Part shown: positions 1 through 13,871 of the stretch, one piece after another
How the letters are laid out: each line of letters starts with the position of its first letter
Position numbering within the stretch: position 1 is the stretch's first letter
NCBI GenBank assembly: GCA_037074615.1
Contig: CM073545.1
Coordinates: forward strand, 15,642,001-15,706,000
Source: Leucaena leucocephala
Taxonomy: Eukaryota; Streptophyta; Magnoliopsida; Fabales; Fabaceae
DNA length: 64,000 nt
Direction of reading: 5' to 3'
Program-made: the position numbers and the translations under genes
The notes under the pieces: generated by a model
Seen by the model: only the letters and a program-made list of their open reading frames with translations
Database searches by the model: none
Told to the model about the DNA's origin: nothing

Positions 1-2804
1 TTTGGATACCCACCCTTCCTATGCAAAAAACTTATGGGGCAAAATTGGATCTTAAACTTAATTTCTAAATATCTTCTCTAAACTAAAATGATTATTCTAT
101 ACAGAGTACTGCTTATTAATTGATGCATGGAAATATAGGTTTAATACATAATTATGTTAATTTTGGGATTATTAATTAATACATAGTTAGAAATTTTTTT
201 ATCATCATATGTTATTAATTATGCAAATAAACGTTTTCGCATTGTAGAAATTATTTTGCAAGATTATATCAAATTGATATGCTTTATATTTAGAGGACCA
301 TTTAATTGAGAGGAGAGCGATTTTATAAAGATAAATCGTTAACGGAAAGAACTAATCAAGTACTTAGTTACATATATTTAGCGTGATTGTTTCTAATCAA
401 ATTAAGCAATGTAGATTTTTATATGTTATTTATCTTAGAACAAACTCTTTTTACTAATATTATTTTTGCCAGTATTTTTATTAATATTATTAACTCTTTA
501 ATAGTGGGACAAAAATATATCAGGTATGCAATGTCAAGTACTTTATGTCTTCTCCATCATTAGTAATAATTTTTTTTATCAGTATTTTATAAGTAATAAA
601 AAAATTGCATTAAAATAGAATATATGTAATAAATTTACATTTTAATTTCTTAAAAAATAGTAGACAGAAAGCAATTAAAATATAGCTCTTTGCCTATCAG
701 GTTTCAATATTTTTGTTTCCATATTCTTCAATTAATGTGTAACCTGGGTGAATTATTTTTAAATATCCAATAACTAATAAGGTGCGAAACTGTCAACGTT
801 ACGGACTCATATTTCTCAAAAAAAAAATTATGCACTTACTTTTTATTAGAGAATCTGAAAGTAAAGCTATATGCTTTATCCTTAATGGAAGTGTTTTTTT
901 TTAATCTTAAAAATAACAGGCTATATAAAAGAACCATTTTTTATTTTTTATTTTTTTTTGTAAAATCGTTTTACTTGTTTAGAAAGTTTTTGGAACAAAA
1001 TTCACCTTATGAACTTAAAACATTTTCTATTCCGTTTATTTCCCCTCTAATTATTAAGAAAAACTTCATTTTTGGGGGTCAGATTTACAGCTCAAACAAA
1101 GAAAACTGGCCATCTGAAATTTAAATTACAGAAAGAGTAAATAGACTCCATTATATTCATTCTAAAAAGCTGCACAGGAATATAGCAAAAACGCTTCCAA
1201 AAATTGAAGGCCCCATAAAAAAATCGACGAGTTATACTGAGAGAAGCAACATATTAAATTAGTACATCTAATAAATTTGACAAAGATATATTTATGATCC
1301 CAGGAAAAAAAAATTAAACCAAAAATTAACTGCAGATAAGTTTAATTGCTATTTTGTTTGAAAGCAAAATTTAGAATAAAATTACACTTTCAACAAATTT
1401 TGGATTAGCTGTGCCTCAATGCCACCTTATGCGGCTTTATACCTTAACATGATATATCCACGTGCAAAAAGAAAAAACCACATCAACTTTTTTTTTATAA
1501 ATGCAATAACTAGCTAACTTGATATTTAGATAAGCTTAGATTAATTTAATCCACACAAAAATATTTACTTTTTTCTTTTTGGGGACCATTTTGATCCGAT
1601 GCTTTCAACATATATACAATGACAAGTAAATTTCAAAGGTAGCTTGCATTTCACGATCAGATAAGGAAGATAAAGTTCACATGACCAATCACCGTTGTTC
1701 ATTATTCATTCATGAACTTATAAACTCACTTTGTAGTAAAATGTAATTATCTATCATTAATTAGGACCGTTGATTATATATCAAAGATCAATATTCAGAC
1801 TCGGTTTTGTACGTTGTGTTGTGCAAAAGTTACTTTTCCCTCTTAAATTATCCATCCAAACACAACCATAGGTATTGATTGTATTGGGATTTATAATACG
1901 ATCATCATAATATTAATTTTTATGGAGAAACAAAAGGGTCCATCATATAATTTAATTGAGAAACTCGATAAGATTATTGTATACGCTAGGGAATTTTGAT
2001 AGTTAAAACCGACCTTTGACATATATACGAAGGTACGTGAATAATGTGCATGTAATGGAACTTTAGGGCATTGTTAATAATAAAGAATGGAGGAAAACGA
2101 AAAGGAATAAAATGTGTTTGATTTAGAATTTATTACTTAACTTTAATTTAAACAATCCTATAATTGATATCAATGAGTAAAATCTTTAACATTTTCCCCT
2201 TCTTTCAATCCATACGTTCCTTTTTGAAATAGGTGTAGATGTCTCTGTAGGTAGGTTGTACTTGTTGATTCATGTTCTTGTGAAGTAGTTATATATCCAA
2301 TTTAGTGATTTCCCCCATCCTAAATGTATGTAGCAACAATATAATTAATTTGAAAAAAATTAAAAAATTTAGTTATGATATTTATTCATAAAAAATATTT
2401 GTTGGTTTTCTAAAATACTTATTATTTAATAGAGAACATCTTTAATATGTACAATCAATAAGTAGAGTTTAGGAGTGTACAAAAAAATAGGTATAATTTA
2501 AAAAAATTATAAATTTGAAAAATAAATTATATTGTAGTTTTACATTTAGGCTTAGTTTACCTATTAGGAGAAAAACTTTCAAAAATAATAATTTTTTTAA
2601 TTTTTTTGAAATTTTCGTTCTTAGTGTATCATTTTATGTCCCTCGATTCTTTTCCTTTTTTTCTCCATCCAAACCAAGTCTTAAAGACCAAAACAAACCC
2701 ATATAGTCATATACTATTTTCTTTAAAACACCCCTTAGCCAATTAAGAACAAGTGTCCATGTGTACTTATTAATTATTATTATTTTATTATTATTTATTT
2801 TTCT

Positions 2805-3035
2805 GATCCTTAATATAAGAGTTAGTTAATTATTTTGAGAAAATTAAGAAAGTTAAATAAATTAGTTAATTATGATCAAATATAACCCAGTAAGATGAAT
2901 TTATATTATATACTCCTTAATATATTCAAATTAGTCAACTAACTCTTATATCAGTTATAATTAATTAATTTATTTAGTTTCTTTAATCTATCTACAAAAA
3001 TTAATTAACTCTTATATAAAGGACTAGAGGAGTAT
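2805..3035. mobile_element. Stowaway-like MITE (decayed)
   Basis: The two ends are inverted copies. The left end reads cttaatataagagttagtta and the complement of the right end reads ctttatataagagttaatta. The similarity continues inward through an aaataaatta(g/a)ttaatta stretch. Similar ends recur near 43.9, 49.8 and 53.1 kb. Boundaries are approximate and no target duplication was fixed. Confidence 0.5.
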
Positions 3036-3589
3036 CATTTTTTAAACGCCAAGCGTTTCATCCTTTTGTGATTTACATGCTCACAGGAAGGTGCATTATA
3101 CAATGTGGTTGATTCGATGGATGGATGAGAGGTTTTTGATATTAGGGAAACGTACGTGGTTGATTATTACAGAAGCAGCGAAGAAAATGAGTGTGAGATG
3201 CCAAACTTATGGTCATATGAGAAGGATGCATAACTCCGCAAGCTAACAGAAAGCTAAAGTCTTATCACACCAAAGCTCTTGCAAAATACTGTTTCAGTAT
3301 TTGAAGGAGCCAATTAGGCATTTTTTTCTGGCTTTCTCTAAACTTGCTTGCTACTTATTAAAATAATCGGTGTAATATTCATAGAATTTCAATTTTTCCC
3401 TGTCTGAGATCTCAGTCATTGATTGTTTAGAGTCCAAGAATGTATGGACAGTTAAGATTTCAGACTAGATAAGATGAAACTCTTTGAACTCCATGGAATC
3501 TGAACACTCAAAAAAAGAGAAAAAAACTTTAGAAATATGCGAACTAAAGGGAAAAACGAAAGGATGGATTCAGATACCTACTTCATATA

Positions 3590-3760
3590 AAGTAGAGATA
3601 GATATTTTTTTTATAATATTAACCTAATCCTATTATTAAATATTATAATTTTAGAATTTATGGTTACCCTTCTTAATATAGGTGTCTCTTCTATAAATTG
3701 AACTCCAAATTTAGAGGAATTTAGTAAAGCTTTACACTGCTAAACCTAATCTACATTGGT
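3590..3760 (-). repeat. SINE-like repeat, family 1
   Basis: This matches copies at about 14.06, 29.84 and 31.40 kb. Shared features are a tRNA-like A-box segment at the right end (complement ...taatctagc(g/a)...aaagc), a B-box-like aagttt(g/a)a segment, and a conserved 'tgatcctattactagatat' part. Read on the minus strand it has the order of a tRNA-derived SINE. It is old and the boundaries are approximate. Confidence 0.5.
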
Positions 3761-6054
3761 GAGAGAGATAATCCATTATGAAATTCACGTTAACACATTA
3801 GTGATAGAAATTAGCACATTAATGGGAAATAAGTACATATATAGAACCCTATGCTGTTAGCAGAGTATTCATATATTCAATGTATCATATTCTTGGATAC
3901 TCAAATATCCGATATGCAATTTCTATAGATATATGATATCCATCATTTAAATAATATAATCTACAACATATAATAAATAATACAATTATAAAAAATAATG
4001 CGCTCCAACAGTGCTAGCGCCACGTGTCCTCCATTATGTCAAAGACTCCAATTCAAAGCAATTAAAGTTATTAATAAATTTTTAAAAAATACCATTCTAA
4101 AGAATTTCAATTCCAAGATAGAGGAATTGATGGTCTCAAAAAGGGTAACAGAGTATCATGTATGATTTTTGTTTTTTTAAACATGATTATGTAGTGGTAA
4201 AGTGAATTTTATGTTCGTGTACCTCCAAACTAATTCATGATCTAGCTATTCTCACTAATTAATGAGGCATCGTTTGCTCAATTTAATATACTTTGGGTAA
4301 TGGAGGCCTTACCCAGAAATATTAATTGCAGTACTTAGGCGAAAGATGGAGATGATACATATTGACTCAATATATTAATGTTTCTTCAATTATTACTCGT
4401 TGATCAATAAAACGAACATATGTACTAATGCAATTACTCATTTCTACTAGTCCTTGTCTAGACCAACCGTAAAGAAAATGTAGAAGGATATAAAGGTGCT
4501 GTTAGGTTTTCCATAAGAGATGGGAAAACTGATTGGTCTCATATTTTATAATGTAACTCACCACATGCATGTATGAGTATTATTGTAAGCACACACAAAA
4601 ATATAAGTTATGAAACCTTAAGATTGATTCTTAAGTGCCTATCATCAGACACAAGATTAAGGAGGATTTAATGTTTTGGGTTTCACTCCTTTATTAACTT
4701 CAAAAGAAAAAATAAATAAGACAAAGTTTTGCCCGTAGTGATGAAAGAAACATTTGGAGAGTAAGTTAAGGATTAAATTAAAAAAAAAAAAGACCAATTT
4801 AAGACAAAGTTAAAGAATTAACGGCATATTTTTTTACCAATAAAGTGCCTAATTCCTCAGAACCTACTGTGAAAGATGACAAAGAAAAAAAGTGCCTAAT
4901 TGAACAGGCAATCACAGATTAAAATTAACGAAAGATTTGATACAATGAATGAGTGAGAAAAAATTAATTAGGTTTAAAGTACTGATATAAGGTTCCCTCA
5001 TCCTTGTGGTCCAGATATAGCCGTATACAATGCCTTATTAAAGGCTAAACACCCTCCCAAAATAAAATAAAATTAATTAATATTGAAACTATTTTCCTTC
5101 CTTTGGGTACTATTATTTCCACCATTGTGCGAGAGATAAGACCATTCTCTCTCTGACACACCAGCCAAATATCAACAGCTAATTATCCTATTTAGAATAA
5201 GAATTATATATTTTGAGAATAACATCATAATTAAGCCCTCCCTTTTCACAACATGACATGACGTTCGCTTTCTATGAGGAAATTCGAGTTTAGTTTGTGG
5301 GATGTTAAATCCATCTATCTCACAAAGATATGCAGTTTAAAAGTGAATAGAATATTTCTGATAAAGCTTGTCACTAGTTTTATTGTTCTAATTCTATTTG
5401 ATTAAATTTTTCTTACATTAACGCTCTCATTTATTTAATTTATTACTTATTGTTTCTATAAAATTAAGAGTTAATAAGGGACGACAAAATTATAAAAATT
5501 TCAATTTGCGATATTTTTTTTTCTATATAATTAGTGAAGAATATTGTAAAATATTTAAACTCATCCTCATGAGACTTATGTACAGCGTATAGTGTAAATT
5601 TAAATATATACTGAGTTTCAACTAAACATCACGATCGCATCTCATCACTAATTCTTGAGTCTGAATCCATATAATTTTAATAATAATAATAATATCGTTA
5701 ATGTTTATATGTTTTAACTGAATACAAGTGATTATATTCATTCATATTATTGTAGTCTAGTCAATGTCCTCTTTAGAAGACAAAGTAATATGTTTTCCAA
5801 GGAGATGATACCAATTGTTTTTATAAAATTAAAGCTGAGGCATATAAAATATGGTTGAAATTAAAATATCATGCACATAGAAACAAAGAGACAGACTAGA
5901 TATTAAAGCATGTGGGGAGTATCTTGGGGATTAATATAGCTTAATCCAGGATGAGATTCAGGTAACTGGCCATCATCATCATCTTCCTTTTTGTTTTTTC
6001 TTTGAAAATAAAAAGGATATTTGATTATTATTATTACTACTATAGTACTACTAT

Positions 6055-6079
6055 TATATATATATATATATATATATAT
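6055..6079. repeat. (TA)n microsatellite
   Basis: A pure TA dinucleotide run of 25 bp. Comparable AT runs lie at 6873-6896, 8412-8437, 12277-12300 and 37297-37328. They are ordinary low-complexity sequence. Confidence 0.9.
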
Positions 6080-8405
6080 GGTGATACTAGCTGCTAGCTA
6101 GTTTTTGACATCGATCATAAAGAGTAATATATACAGATAACATTATAAGTTAGTACAGTAGCTAGTTACTCGTAATTTCTTTGAATAGAATGTTAAAGTT
6201 TTCTATATATATAAAAAAAAAAGTGTAGCATTACACAAGGTAATTCTTCAAGATAATTAAGAGAGCACAAGGTTGGGGAGGTGAAGAAATATAGTGAGAG
6301 AACAAAAGTATTATTCTAGTCTCTCCCTTGCTCGACTTGTGTGCATTTTAATAATTAAAAAAATATAAATTGTAGTATTATTTTTTGGGACAAATTGCTA
6401 TAAGATCTTCCCTTAAAATTTTTATTACTCAAAGTTATTTGAAATTTATCTATAGATGGCGTAACTCTTCTTTAATTATGTATAATATATATTTTTAACT
6501 ATGCACTTTGCTTCTAAAATTGAATGGGTGGAACTAATTAATCTTCATTAGGTTTAATAACTTTTATTTAACTGTATACAATTTATTTTTAACTATGTGT
6601 AACAATCTCTAAAATATTATATATTTATATATAGCTAACGATATATTACATTAACTGAAGAAATGTTGTACCTGTTTAAAAATTTAGGTATTTAAATAAA
6701 TTTTAAGTATTTTAAGACAATATAAATTTTAATTTTCTATCCGTTATTTTGTTATTTGAAAGGTGAAACTGAAAACATGCTTGGTCATATTTATTTAAAT
6801 TTAATTTTTAAATATCTATTATATATATATAGTATCCATGCGGTGGAAAATATATGTTGGCCATACATGATCATATATATATATATATATATATATTCAT
6901 GTCATATCTTACATCCTTGACAATAATGAGGTGTTGGAGAAATTAATGAGAGTCTAGGGTTTCAAAATTTTGAAGTGACTTTCAATGGGACCCCCTGGTC
7001 TATCAATAAACCAATATTTGTACCCCCACACTCCTTCTTCATTATTTATCCCTTTTATCTTCATTTTGTTATCATCCACATGTTCTGATTTGGACCATTT
7101 TCTCATGCATCTAGGTTCCATATTTTCTTTATTTTCTTTTTATTTTGTTTTTTCTTTTAAGTTCAAAGAAATATCTTCAATATGATCCCAGAAATTAATT
7201 GAATAATTTCATGCCTACAAAAGATTGAATAAAAAACAAAATATTCCCTGAATTAGTATAGACTAATTTAATATTTAATTTTCAATTTAATTTTTTGTTT
7301 TGGGTCAAGAGACTAATTAATTTCATTCCAATTCTCTACAGAAGTTAATTAGTGTGTGTCCAACAGAAATTTGAAATTAATGAAACCAAAGAACTCAACA
7401 AATTGAAGTTGGTTTGAGTAACTCCTTTATGTTGGTTTTGATTTTGATGTTTTTTTTTTTGGTATGCGATTTTGATGTTTAATTCCATTCAGCTGAACTA
7501 ACCGGAGAAATTTACTTCAAGAAATAGAGGCTTGAAATTCACAAAATTGAAAAGTAAAAATTATTTAGATGCACGTATTTTCCAGCTCAAACACTTTTTT
7601 TGAATTAGTACTAATTATGAGAAAGTGGACTGTATATTATTATTTAATGTTAAATATGAGTCAATTGGGGCATACCCTAATTAGATTAGATCCATATATA
7701 GAGATGCAAGGAAAGGAAGGGAAAATTGTAATTAAGTCTCGTATAAAGAATTTAATTACAGAAAAATTCTAAGAAATTATTAAATGACTGTAAAATCTAA
7801 GAGAATTTGAGATTAATTTTTTTGAATTGTGAATTAATGGAACTGCCCATGGAAAAAAATACCTCAAGTAATAGGAACGGCAACTCCATGTGAAAAAAGT
7901 AGCAATTCAAGCAAGAAGAAAAATATAATAACTCAAGTAATATGAATGATAACTCCCAGAAGAAGGAATAATAATTAGGAGGTGAAAAAAATAATAACTG
8001 AGACATTTTTCTTAAGAGTAGTTTCGTCATTTCACAATTCAAAAAAATTAATACTAGGTCTCGTGAGACTTTACAGTTGTCTGGTAATTTTTTAAGATTT
8101 CTCTATAATTAGATTCCTTACATGGGACTTAATATAATTTTTTCATAAAAGAATAGAAACAAGTCATTAATCTTCAAACTCATAAACAATTATCTCTAAA
8201 TTTCTGTTGTTAAATTTTATTTGGAGAAAGATATATTAATAATTGTCTTCACATGTCATATATTAATTATTAAAAATAGATATTTATATTTATTTTGAAA
8301 ATTAAGTGTGATCTTTTTCTTTTTTTTGATAAAATGCCGAGATTATAATAACCGAACTCTTTTGAGTGATATTAAATACTAATTATATCTATAAAATAAG
8401 TTTAA

Positions 8406-8437
<32 letters not shown>

Positions 8438-9077
8438 CCACCTTAGCCTCCATAAATATATACTCCAATATCATGAAGGGTTGCTCTCAATTTAATTACA
8501 AACTTTAAAATGGAAGGAGTAATTCAAATTATCTATCTGGCCGCATTACAACTAGTACCTTTTTAGAAAAAAATCTTATATCTAATAAATATATGAAACA
8601 AATAAATTACAAGGATATAAAATTATTATTTTATTTTTAATTTGATTATAAATCCATCTAAATTATCTTATAGAATAGTTAAATAGTTTCATTTTTGAAG
8701 AAGTTTATATTGTAAAAAAATAATTTTATAAGAAAAATTATGTTAAAGAGAGGGGAGTATAGTTTATAATTTTAGCTATTAAATATTGAAAAAAAATTAA
8801 AAAGACCGGATTTAGTCAAAGGAAGATTCTTAACTCATAAGCCGCCACATAACTCGGATTATGAATTAATGATATGCTTAACCGTTCCCCTAGTGGAAAG
8901 TGGGCCTGTGGGGCCCATCTTTTTTTATCATGCAAATTTGATTTTTGTTATTTGTCAACAAAAATATAATTGTTAGTAATTTAAAATATCAGAAAAATAA
9001 AAAAGAAATGAAAAGAAAATGACTTCTAATGTCGTAGTATCTTTTTGTTTGCTTCTGTAGGTCCCACCCTTACCTAC

Positions 9078-9286
9078 CACGTGTCGAGCGCTCATCCCTC
9101 CGAATTACACGTGTCTCCCTCTCGTCCAACTAATTTCCAGTTTGCGTCACCGTCAGCTACCCCCCTCCGTTGCACCCCGCAGCCATCTCCTCAGCACCTC
9201 ATAATTATTCTCGTCCTACGGTCAACGACGTCGCTGACCCATACATGAAAAGACTAAAATACCCTTATTTATGACGTGTCACGTAA
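9078..9286 (+). promoter_or_regulatory. ACGT-core (ABRE/G-box) motif cluster upstream of the NAC gene
   Basis: A locally GC-richer block holds two CACGTG G-boxes (9078-9083 and 9108-9113), GACGTC at 9227-9232, and GACGTGTCACGTAA around 9273-9286. It lies about 210-420 bp upstream of the NAC start codon. ACGT-core motifs are bound by plant bZIP and bHLH factors and are typical of ABA- and stress-responsive promoters, so ABA or stress control of this gene is a reasonable inference. A TATA-like tataat lies at 9375-9380. Confidence 0.6.
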
Positions 9287-9419
9287 TCAATGGTAAAACC
9301 CAACAATATACATGTGGGCGCGTCTTTACCTGATTATTCTCTCCCTCACACACTCATGTAAGAATTGGCTTTACTATAATATCTGAAAGTAAATAAACAT
9401 TTCTTTTTCCTCTCTTAAC

Positions 9420-9482
9420 ATGGTCTTCTCTGGTCGCCATAGCCACAGCTTCAGTCGTAACCGCTCGAACGCAAGTCAGTGA
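9420..9482 (+). promoter_or_regulatory. Upstream ORF in the NAC 5' leader
   Basis: An ATG at 9420 opens a 20-codon frame that ends with TGA at 9482, 16 nt before the main start codon. If transcription starts about 30 nt after the TATA-like box at 9375-9380, this ATG lies in the mRNA and ribosomes would meet it first. The peptide is rich in Ser and Arg and matches nothing I recognise. Translational damping is possible but unproven. Confidence 0.45.
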
Positions 9483-9498
9483 AAACTTCAAGGAAACC

Positions 9499-11002
9499 AT
9501 GGAGAGTACCGAATCGTCTACCGGTTCGCAGCAGCCGAACCTTCCTCCGGGATTCCGGTTCCACCCGACAGACGAAGAGCTCGTCGTTCACTACCTGAAG
9601 AAGAAGGCCTCCTCTGCTCCTCTCCCCGTCGCGATCATCGCCGAAGTTGATCTCTACAAGTTCGATCCGTGGGAACTCCCAGGTACAACGCCCAATTTTA
9701 ATGAGTAGTAATAGATTCAGGAATGATCGGGCATACGATAAACGATTTTTAAATAAAATATTAAATTCTATCTGATACGTCGAATATCTGAAGTGATGTG
9801 ATTTGATTTTTGACAATATCATTGTTTTCTGGGTTGAATTGAATTGAAGATCGAATTCTGATTGGGTGTAGACTGATATGGGTTTTCTATTTTTGTGGGT
9901 GATTTTTACAGCTAAGGCAGCGTTTGGAGAGCAGGAATGGTACTTTTTTAGTCCGAGGGATAGGAAGTACCCGAACGGAGCTAGGCCAAACAGGGCAGCA
10001 ACGTCTGGGTATTGGAAAGCTACAGGAACTGATAAGCCCGTGTTGACATCTAATGGAAACCAGAAGGTAGGGGTGAAGAAAGCTTTGGTTTTCTATGGAG
10101 GGAAGCCACCAAGAGGGATCAAAACCAACTGGATCATGCATGAATATAGGCTTGCTGATAATAAGCCTAACAATAAACCTCCTGGTTGTGACTTGGGCAA
10201 CAAGAAAAACTCTCTCCGGGTGATTAATCTACTTCGTCTTCCTTATTCATCTCAGAAATCTCTGATATCGTAATATGCCTGATTTCTCTGCTATATGTGT
10301 GTGTTTTGTTAAGTAGTTCTGGTTTTTGATGGGTGATTTATGTTCTATTCTTGTTTTATGTTTTTATAGCTAGACGACTGGGTGCTGTGCCGGATATACA
10401 AGAAGAGCAACACACATAGATCGCCGATGGATCACGATGATTCATCGATGGATGATATGATTGGAGGGGTTCCTCCTTCGATCTACGTTGGACAGATGAA
10501 CGCCAGATTCAATCTTTCTAAGATGTCTACAACCTACGGCGGCGGTGGGGGTGGCGTAGGAGGAGGAGGGGGATTGTTATTGCTAGACACAAACCACGAC
10601 CACAACTTACTGGAAGGGGTTGTCGTCGCCAGCAACACCAACAACAATGGAATCAACAACCCAGAAGTTCCTAGTTTGGTCACTACTATGGCTCCTTCAA
10701 ACCTTACTACTTCTGTTACAACCCTACCTTCTAAACGAACACTGCCATCGCTGTATTGGAGCCCAGACGAGGATTTGGACGGAACCTCTTCGAAAAGATT
10801 GAGCTTGGACAATAATGAGAATGGAGGGTGCAGTGGCGGAGTTCGCGGCGGCGGTGGCGTCGAGGTTACTACTGCTGGAGCTAGTTCTATTGCTTCTCTG
10901 CTAAACCAGCTTCCACAGACTCCTTCAATGGTGGGATCTATAGGAGATGGAATGTTTCGGGCACAGTATCATCAAAATCCTGGAATGCATTGGTATGCTT
11001 AA
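9499..11002 (+). CDS. NAC-domain transcription factor (NARS/NAM/NOR clade)
   Basis: A plant-specific NAC transcription factor that acts in the nucleus and binds CACG-core DNA as a dimer. Exons are 9499-9682, 9912-10219 and 10370-11002, giving 374 residues. The exon borders restore an unbroken NAC domain and use GT-AG introns. Subdomain A (LPPGFRFHPTDEEL) starts near residue 15. Next come DLYKFDPWELP, the EWYFFSPRDRKYPNG and GYWKATGTDKPV core, KTNWIMHEYRL, and subdomain E (LDDWVLCRIYKK, residues 165-176). The two-intron layout and the near-canonical N-terminus resemble Arabidopsis ANAC056/ANAC018 and tomato NOR, a clade known for seed, senescence and ripening roles. The C-terminal regulatory half is divergent, with a Gly-rich run (about residues 221-232) and Asn/Ser/Thr-rich stretches. 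The clade call is firm; the exact orthologue and its role are not. Confidence 0.96.
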
Positions 11003-13685
11003 TTAAGAGAGATCGAAAAAGATTAATGAAGCTAGCTCGATCGTGATGGTACATATATATGATGATTGTGATTGTAAAGAGGTTTGGAGAATTGCTTAAT
11101 GGGTTACTGAGATTTCGGTTTTCTTTTGGAGATTATTGGATGAAGGGAGTAATTAATCATCAGTTTGATGATCTCAGAGATTGATTGATGTTTGTGATCT
11201 TCTTCAACAATGATCGGTGCTTTAGCAGCCACAAGTATACTATTACATTATAAGGTCAGGACATGGATATTGTTTTAACTAGGCAGAATTATATACATAT
11301 ATATATATATAGCCTTGATTATGCAGATTTATATATAGGTATTTGGTTGTTTTGTTGATATATATATATATGGGTGTAAAGAAATATATTGAGGGTTTTA
11401 TTTATCTTTATGTACAAAACTTATTCGACAGTAAAAACCAAGTTTGGCAACAAAAAAAAAGGAGAGGAATAAGCTTGTCATTTATATACTTTGCTTTAGG
11501 ATCCAAATATAACAGAGAACTTTGTACGGAGAGATATCATATAGTACTGTAGAACTCTATTGATGCAAATTATATTCTCAATGTTCTATAGAACATGTAT
11601 GCATTCATAAACTTTTCATATAAAATATACAATTTTTATTTGTTTGTTATGAAGTAATTTTCACCATAACTACGGGACTTCCACTTCCTATATATCAATA
11701 TAGGCGTCTATGCAGTAATTTGATATATCATTTATGTTCTAATTTCTGATTTTTATTTTTGTGGACGTATCATAGTGTGTGCTTGGAAAAGAAAACAAAT
11801 CCTTTTGATAAGAGTTCAAAAGCACCCAAATACTAATCTTAGTGGTAGAATTACTTTTGAGTAAAACTATAATTTGGATAATTGTAAACTATAGTTTTGT
11901 TTAAGCGCGATCCACCAACTTTTAAAATAATTTTCAGATATTAAACATAAAAAATACCTATTTTAATTTTATAAATTTGTTATCTTCCTGTCTCTAATTT
12001 CTTATTTACTTTATGACTTTTCTGATAATTTACCTATAAAAAAAGTTATTCTGATAACAACTATCAAAACATTTATTTTTTCAAAATCACTTTTCATACA
12101 AAATCTATTATCCAGAATCACTTTAAAATCAAATTTCTCCAAAATCTATTCAACTAAATTAGTGTTTGGTTCTACAGAAGTTTGGAATAAAAATAAATAA
12201 ATAATTATCATGCCTTTTTAATTAATTTACTCACATGCTTGACACTAATATATATCATCAATCGTCCTTCCAAAGGATATATATATATATATATATATAT
12301 TCTATTTTATTTTATTTAAATGATTTTCGAGCTGGCCCAAACGTTTTCCATTCCTGAACAAGTTGATTCCCCAGAGAAATACAAATAAGTTTGTCATATT
12401 TTTCCAGGTTTTATTGTTAAAGATTTTGGCTTGTTATGATATTACCATTATAGGAATACCTTATCTCTTTATTAGTCTTCTCGTCACCACCATCACACAA
12501 AAATCATAAACTACTCGCAGTTGTAGTTTAGAAGTAAGCCTCATCTGCAGAAAGTTTTACCCCCTTCACTGTTTAACCTAATGAACACAAACACAGAGAG
12601 AGAGAGAGAGAGCAGTATAATTAGTGGGAGTCACTAGCTTCAAAGACATATTTTGAAGCTGAAGCAAAGGAATTTTCAAATCAGCAACCAATCACAGAAA
12701 GCTTTTTTGGGATGGCATGAAGGAAAAAGCTTCAGGGATATTTTTAATATAAAAATTAATTATTTTTTTGAGAAAGATGATTTATTTGTTATGTATATTC
12801 ACACACACTAAAGTATTATTTTGTAATCTGAAAAGGGTATTAAAGATATCTTTGCACCCATGCATGGGAGTCGTTTTCTGAAGGTGGGGTTAATGATAAG
12901 ACACAGTTAATAATAAGCATATTCCATAACCTTGAGGTTAAACAAACATACAAGTGAGTCTACCTCACACTCCATAGCTAGTAGCTACCTTAGTGCTCTC
13001 TCTCTCTCTCTCTAGCTGATGACTTTGAAGGGACCATTTATTTCTATCATCTTAAAGGAATCATTATCCTAAAAACACACACAAATTAAATGGCCCTTTA
13101 ATTGCGCTAATTCCCTTTTAAGGAAAGATTACAAATCAACTTTATGAAAAATGGCATCATTTTGTGCCTGGTTTTGGAATGGAGATATCGCCACCACTAT
13201 CATTGCTATTCTCATATCCTTTCGCATATGCTATTCACGACTATGAAATATCATCTGTTAATTAACTCTGATATATCAACGATAACACCCACTAAACCTA
13301 CTTTCAATTGCTTTGGGCTTCATTCAAGTGCTTTTATAATAAACTCATCTTTGAGTTCTTTAATGCTATTAACACTAGGAGAGGAGTCGAGCCATGATTT
13401 TAAAATGAGGGGTTCAAATTAAAAGACACATGTATTACAAAATTTATGTAATTTTAAAGGGTCGAATGTAAATATATATATATAATACCTATACAATATC
13501 AAGAAAAAATATTGAAAAATCAGAGGGCCATGGTCCCTTCCAGTCCCATTAATATGATTTTCATCATCAAAATTATTCATGGATGATTCATATATTTAAT
13601 TCGATCAAAAAAATAAAACAATTAATGGATGACTCGCGTATTACAATTTACACACGTTTATATATATAATATATAAATTGAACTT
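11003..13685. other. NAC 3' flank and repeat-rich intergenic DNA
   Basis: The NAC 3' UTR should occupy the first few hundred bases, but I could not fix the polyadenylation site. About 11.87-12.18 kb carries a decayed copy of the repeat ends seen at 15.1 and 32.6 kb (shared ctgataac(a)actatc motif). A (GA)n run lies near 12.60 kb and a (CT)n run near 13.0 kb. A 92-codon open frame at 13144-13422 has no motif and low coding character. No other gene is seen. Confidence 0.5.
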
Positions 13686-13871
13686 TTTTTTTTTGCCCAC
13701 CCGGTTCACCGGAGCTTTGCCCCGACTACATCCGGATCCGACCCACGTCGCGCACCTAGCTATGGTGGGTGAGTCTCCTAACGGGAATTTTCTGCATTTG
13801 TCAAGGCTCGAACTCGAGACCTCGTTTAAGCGATACCGAGCCGCTTACCACTCTGACTAACCCCCGTTGGT
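13686..13871 (-). mobile_element. tRNA-derived SINE with target-site duplication
   Basis: On the minus strand the element begins with a tRNA-like head. The A box gtcagagtggtaagcggc complements 13840-13857, and the B box gagttcgagcc complements 13805-13815. It ends in a poly(A) tail (T-run ending at 13694 on the + strand). It is flanked by a perfect 16-bp direct repeat, tatataaattgaactt, at 13670-13685 and 13872-13887. Pol III boxes, A-tail and a target duplication of this length together indicate LINE-mediated insertion. The intact duplication suggests a fairly recent event. Confidence 0.9.

Larger units (their letters stand above)
1..9060. other. AT-rich intergenic region, no gene recognised
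   Basis: I see no convincing gene in this stretch. All open frames are short (under about 85 codons), low in complexity and without known motifs. It holds long A/T runs, several AT microsatellites, a MITE near 2.8 kb and a SINE-like copy near 3.6 kb (listed separately). It lies upstream of the NAC gene, so distal regulatory elements may be present, but I recognise none before about 9.07 kb. Confidence 0.6.

Noticed and set aside
885..1124. 79-codon + strand open frame rich in Phe and Lys
   Set aside because: Low complexity, AT-driven and without motif or gene context; typical chance frame in this sequence.
13144..13422. 92-codon + strand open frame
   Set aside because: No domain, odd composition and no promoter or splice support.
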